Assembly (NCBI GenBank): GCA_001940655.1
Contig: MBAA01000226.1
Span: 7,227-15,502 of the forward strand
Source: Promethearchaeota archaeon CR_4
GTDB lineage: Archaea; Asgardarchaeota; Lokiarchaeia; Sigyniarchaeales; CR-4
Direction: 5' to 3'
Length of the DNA: 8,276 nucleotides
A program made the position numbers and the translations under genes. Below, in pieces: positions 6,475-8,276 of the stretch (positions are counted from its first letter, which is position 1; each line of letters starts with the position of its first letter). The notes beneath the pieces are model-generated. The model saw nothing but the letters and a program-made list of their open reading frames with translations. It searched no databases and was not told where the DNA came from.

Positions 6475-6496
6475 CGAAGGAAACCGAGGCTCGCCT

Positions 6497-6680
6497 TTAG
6501 GTGCCTTGGTCCTCCTGGACCTCCCGCTCGATCTGGGCGATCTTGTTAGCCACCGCTCGCCGGACGAACTCGGACAGGGGTGCCGAAGGCGCGCTTCTTC
6601 TTGACGGCGGGGTGCTCGACCCGCGCGGCGATGTGCTGCTTCTTGGAACAGAAAAAACAGCGTTGGCGTAAAAAATAACG
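6497..6680 (-). pseudogene. Truncated, frameshifted ribbon-helix-helix regulator
   Basis: On the minus strand, one frame reads KKQHIAARVEHPAVKKKRAF down to about 6579, then breaks. The next frame continues from 6577 as LSEFVRRAVANKIAQIERE to TAA at 6499-6497. Joining them needs one base removed from a run of four C (around 6577-6580). The result follows a ribbon-helix-helix (Arc/CopG-like) antitoxin or repressor: a basic strand with A-R-V, a basic helix, then a T-L-S-E-F-V-R-R-A-V helix. The spacing from ARV to LSE is about six residues short of what is usual, so there may also be a small deletion. No ATG, GTG or TTG start exists in the first frame before its upstream stop at 6681-6683. Bases 6501-6650 are about 66% G+C by my count, far above the neighbours, suggesting transfer from a high-GC source. 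A sequencing error in the C-run could explain the frameshift but not the missing start. Confidence 0.5.
6670..6675 (-). terminator. T6 run after the 506-residue gene
   Basis: Six T on the minus strand begin about 10 bases after the TAA stop (6688-6686), preceded by the short palindrome TAACGTTA. This is a simple archaeal-style terminator candidate. Confidence 0.4.
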
Positions 6681-6685
6681 TTACC

Positions 6686-8206
6686 TTAATACAGATCCGG
6701 AGCCTCGGCCCATGATACATGGATGTCAACAATCCGAAAAGACATAGTGAATCTAAACCTAACGTCGTCATTTGAATGCGATGGAGCCCACAGTTGTTGA
6801 GTTTTCCTAATCATCACTTTCATGCCCGGAAGGACATCAATCGTTGCCTTTCCATATACCTTATACGATCGAAGAATTTCTTTTCGTGCCGATGCATTTT
6901 TCCAGCGGGGTGGATCCTTTGGCCAATGTTGCAACCTACAATAAATAATGTTCTTTATCTCGCCTTCTTCTTGTTTGGGATGGGAGTCGTCAGTTTTCAG
7001 ATAAATTACTGCCCTCGCATCGTAATTAAAATCCCAACCAAAAACATCGCAATCTATAATCCCTTCAACTTCGATTGTAAGTTTTAAAGGTATTTCACTC
7101 ATAAATGAAGAAAATAAAATTGCATCATGCTCATTTATTTTTTGAAATTTTTCCGTGGGGCAGGACCAGTAGCAATCCCACCAAGGGTACATTATTACTT
7201 TCACCGAATCATGAAAATCAAGCGAACGGGAATTTTTTTCCAATTTTTCATCCGCCGACCAAAAATCACGCAAAAGTGAATGATCAGAAACATGGGATTG
7301 AAAAGTGGTATGATATCGAGCTGCTACCCAATAAGGAACTAAAGAGCGATAAAACGAACCATTAATTTGATCCTTCAACGATTTCTTATCTGGGTTTTTA
7401 TTTAACCACGTGGGTAAGCCAAAAATTGCCCCACTACAAAATTGTAGGTCTTTAAAAGAATCTGGAACATAAGAAATAGTATTAGGGGTTTTATAAAATT
7501 CATTTTCTAATATGAATTTGTAGCTGGGAAAATCTGACACGTCTAACCCTAATCGTTTAAAAACTTGCTCCTGAAATGCTGGAATTGGTGGAAGTGCTGT
7601 AGGATTAAACATAAAACCATCAAACCAGAAATATAAAAATCCTATTTTGGCCTTGTCAAGGGGATTATGGATTAACTCGCACCGAAAGTATTGCACGATT
7701 GGGGTATTATGTAAATGAAGTGTAAAATCTTGCGGCATAGTTCTGATAAAAAATCCTGTGTTGAATTCCCTCGCTTTTTCCGCCACAAAATTTCGCATTC
7801 TTTCATTTCCTATCACGGTAAAAGACACTACATATTTCGGCAACGGTATTTCAGGTCTGGTTAAGGCTAATATTGACATGTGGAATAGATCTAAATACTT
7901 AAAAATCGGAAAGATATTTTCAAAAGCATTCTGATATTCTTTATCTTTCCCGTTTCGCCGGCAACTTTTGTGGTAGACATTCTGCTCACACTTCTTCGGA
8001 CAAAATTCCCCGTCTCCGGGCCAGATTCCTGATTCAAAAGGAGACATTTTATGTGGTCCCGAAAGATATCCGAGGATTAGTTTTTCGATGGCCTTATCAA
8101 CACAGTTTATCTGGGTTTTTAAGTTTTCATCTAAAAACCCCTTATAGATGTCATCAAAAATATTTGATTCATTATTTATTCCGTAGGCACACTTTAGAAC
8201 AGTCAA
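6686..8206 (-). CDS. Uncharacterised 506-residue protein, possibly GT-A-like
   Basis: I do not recognise the family. The protein is soluble-looking: no signal peptide or membrane helix, many aromatic residues (W, F, Y). What can be seen: a Cys/His cluster in the N-terminal part (C69, C73, H79, C82), a strand-helix start YVVSFTVIGNERMRNFVAE (125-143), a hydrophobic strand with an Asp, LYFWFDGFMFNP (191-202), a segment CSGAIFGLP (257-265), DHSLLRDFW (308-316) and YPWWDCYW (340-347). This order resembles GT-A glycosyltransferases (strand, W-x-D-x-D-x-x-x-x-N-P, S-G-x-x-x-G, D-x-S-L), but the second Asp of the DxD is Phe. From about 370 the sequence is beta-rich and may be a separate domain. The TTG at 8204-8206 is chosen because a TATA box lies about 50 bases upstream and the next start (ATG 8047) has no signal; the reading frame is long and AT-rich, unlike its GC-rich 3' neighbour. 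Coding is confident, function is not. Confidence 0.72.
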   Translation of the reverse strand: MTVLKCAYGINNESNIFDDIYKGFLDENLKTQINCVDKAIEKLILGYLSGPHKMSPFESGIWPGDGEFCPKKCEQNVYHKSCRRNGKDKEYQNAFENIFPIFKYLDLFHMSILALTRPEIPLPKYVVSFTVIGNERMRNFVAEKAREFNTGFFIRTMPQDFTLHLHNTPIVQYFRCELIHNPLDKAKIGFLYFWFDGFMFNPTALPPIPAFQEQVFKRLGLDVSDFPSYKFILENEFYKTPNTISYVPDSFKDLQFCSGAIFGLPTWLNKNPDKKSLKDQINGSFYRSLVPYWVAARYHTTFQSHVSDHSLLRDFWSADEKLEKNSRSLDFHDSVKVIMYPWWDCYWSCPTEKFQKINEHDAILFSSFMSEIPLKLTIEVEGIIDCDVFGWDFNYDARAVIYLKTDDSHPKQEEGEIKNIIYCRLQHWPKDPPRWKNASARKEILRSYKVYGKATIDVLPGMKVMIRKTQQLWAPSHSNDDVRFRFTMSFRIVDIHVSWAEAPDLY

Positions 8207-8222
8207 TGCTTGAAACTGGTAG

Positions 8223-8237
8223 ACTCACTTAATGAGT
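8223..8237. promoter_or_regulatory. Inverted repeat at the expected transcript start
   Basis: ACTCA and TGAGT (8223-8227 and 8233-8237) form a perfect 5-bp inverted repeat with a 5-base spacer. It lies where transcription of the 506-residue gene should begin, so a repressor site is possible. Short arms make this tentative. Confidence 0.3.
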
Positions 8238-8250
8238 TCGATTAAATCCC

Positions 8251-8264
8251 CTTAAATATTTTTT
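8251..8264 (-). promoter_or_regulatory. TATA box of the 506-residue gene
   Basis: On the minus strand AAAAAATATTTAAG (8264-8251) is a good archaeal TATA box with an A-rich upstream flank. It predicts a transcript start near 8229, about 20 bases before the TTG start, and so supports that start. Confidence 0.5.
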
Positions 8265-8276
8265 GTATCAAATATT

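Noticed and set aside
6198..6496. tRNA or known stable RNA
   Set aside because: I found no TTCRA-type T-loop, no D-arm box and no motifs of 5S, SRP or RNase P RNA on either strand.
6123..6500. Plus-strand frame of 125 codons over the phosphoesterase start and the intergenic region
   Set aside because: No family features, low-complexity composition, starts inside the opposite gene; the region is better explained as non-coding.
6430..6771. Minus-strand frame of 113 codons across the GC-rich patch
   Set aside because: It is a third frame through the patch, rich in Arg/Pro/Ser as expected from GC-rich non-coding frames, and it overlaps the end of the orphan gene; the other two frames give the RHH-like peptide.
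1..8276. CRISPR array or insertion sequence
   Set aside because: The only direct repeats are a single 19-bp pair and an 8-bp pair, with no regular spacers; no transposase or paired terminal repeats were found.

Overview
The window looks archaeal, with moderate to low G+C. Several genes have AT-rich TATA-like boxes 20-35 bases before a plausible transcript start. Ends are marked by plain T-runs, TTG starts occur, and the only good ribosome-binding sites (AGGAG, GGTGAT) fit the usual 16S tail. The families seen (PiT permease, DsrE/TusA pair, AbrB-PIN pair, long calcineurin-like phosphoesterase) are common in archaea. A deep lineage such as the Asgard group is possible, but I cannot show it from this window.

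Layout, left to right. (1) 1-366 (+): the C-terminal end of a PiT-type phosphate/cation permease. It converges on (2) 444-1910 (-), a 12-TM MFS transporter, and the two share a T6/A7 bidirectional terminator. (3) 1911-2187: a repeat-rich intergenic region with a perfect 19-bp direct repeat, upstream of (4) a two-gene sulfur-trafficking operon, a DsrE-like protein and a TusA-like protein (2188-2791, +). (5) 2921-3659 (+): an AbrB-type antitoxin and a PIN-domain toxin, overlapping by 11 nt. (6) 3660-3890: non-coding, perhaps holding a short gene remnant. (7) 3891-6086 (-): a 731-residue metallophosphoesterase with all five calcineurin-like motifs between two beta-rich flanks. (8) 6087-6496: no convincing gene, but on the minus strand a TATA-like box, three hairpins and a T6 run that could be a small structured RNA or a leader. 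(9) 6497-6680 (-): a patch of about 66% G+C holding a truncated, frameshifted ribbon-helix-helix gene. (10) 6686-8206 (-): an AT-rich 506-residue protein of no recognised family, in which I see a faint GT-A glycosyltransferase-like layout.

The DsrE/TusA pair probably works as a persulfide relay, and the AbrB/PIN pair as an autoregulated toxin-antitoxin module. The other genes are independent units. The right-hand end (6200-8276) has the marks of an accessory region: changing base composition, an orphan gene and a broken regulator. It is the least explained part. I find no CRISPR array, rRNA, tRNA or intact insertion sequence.
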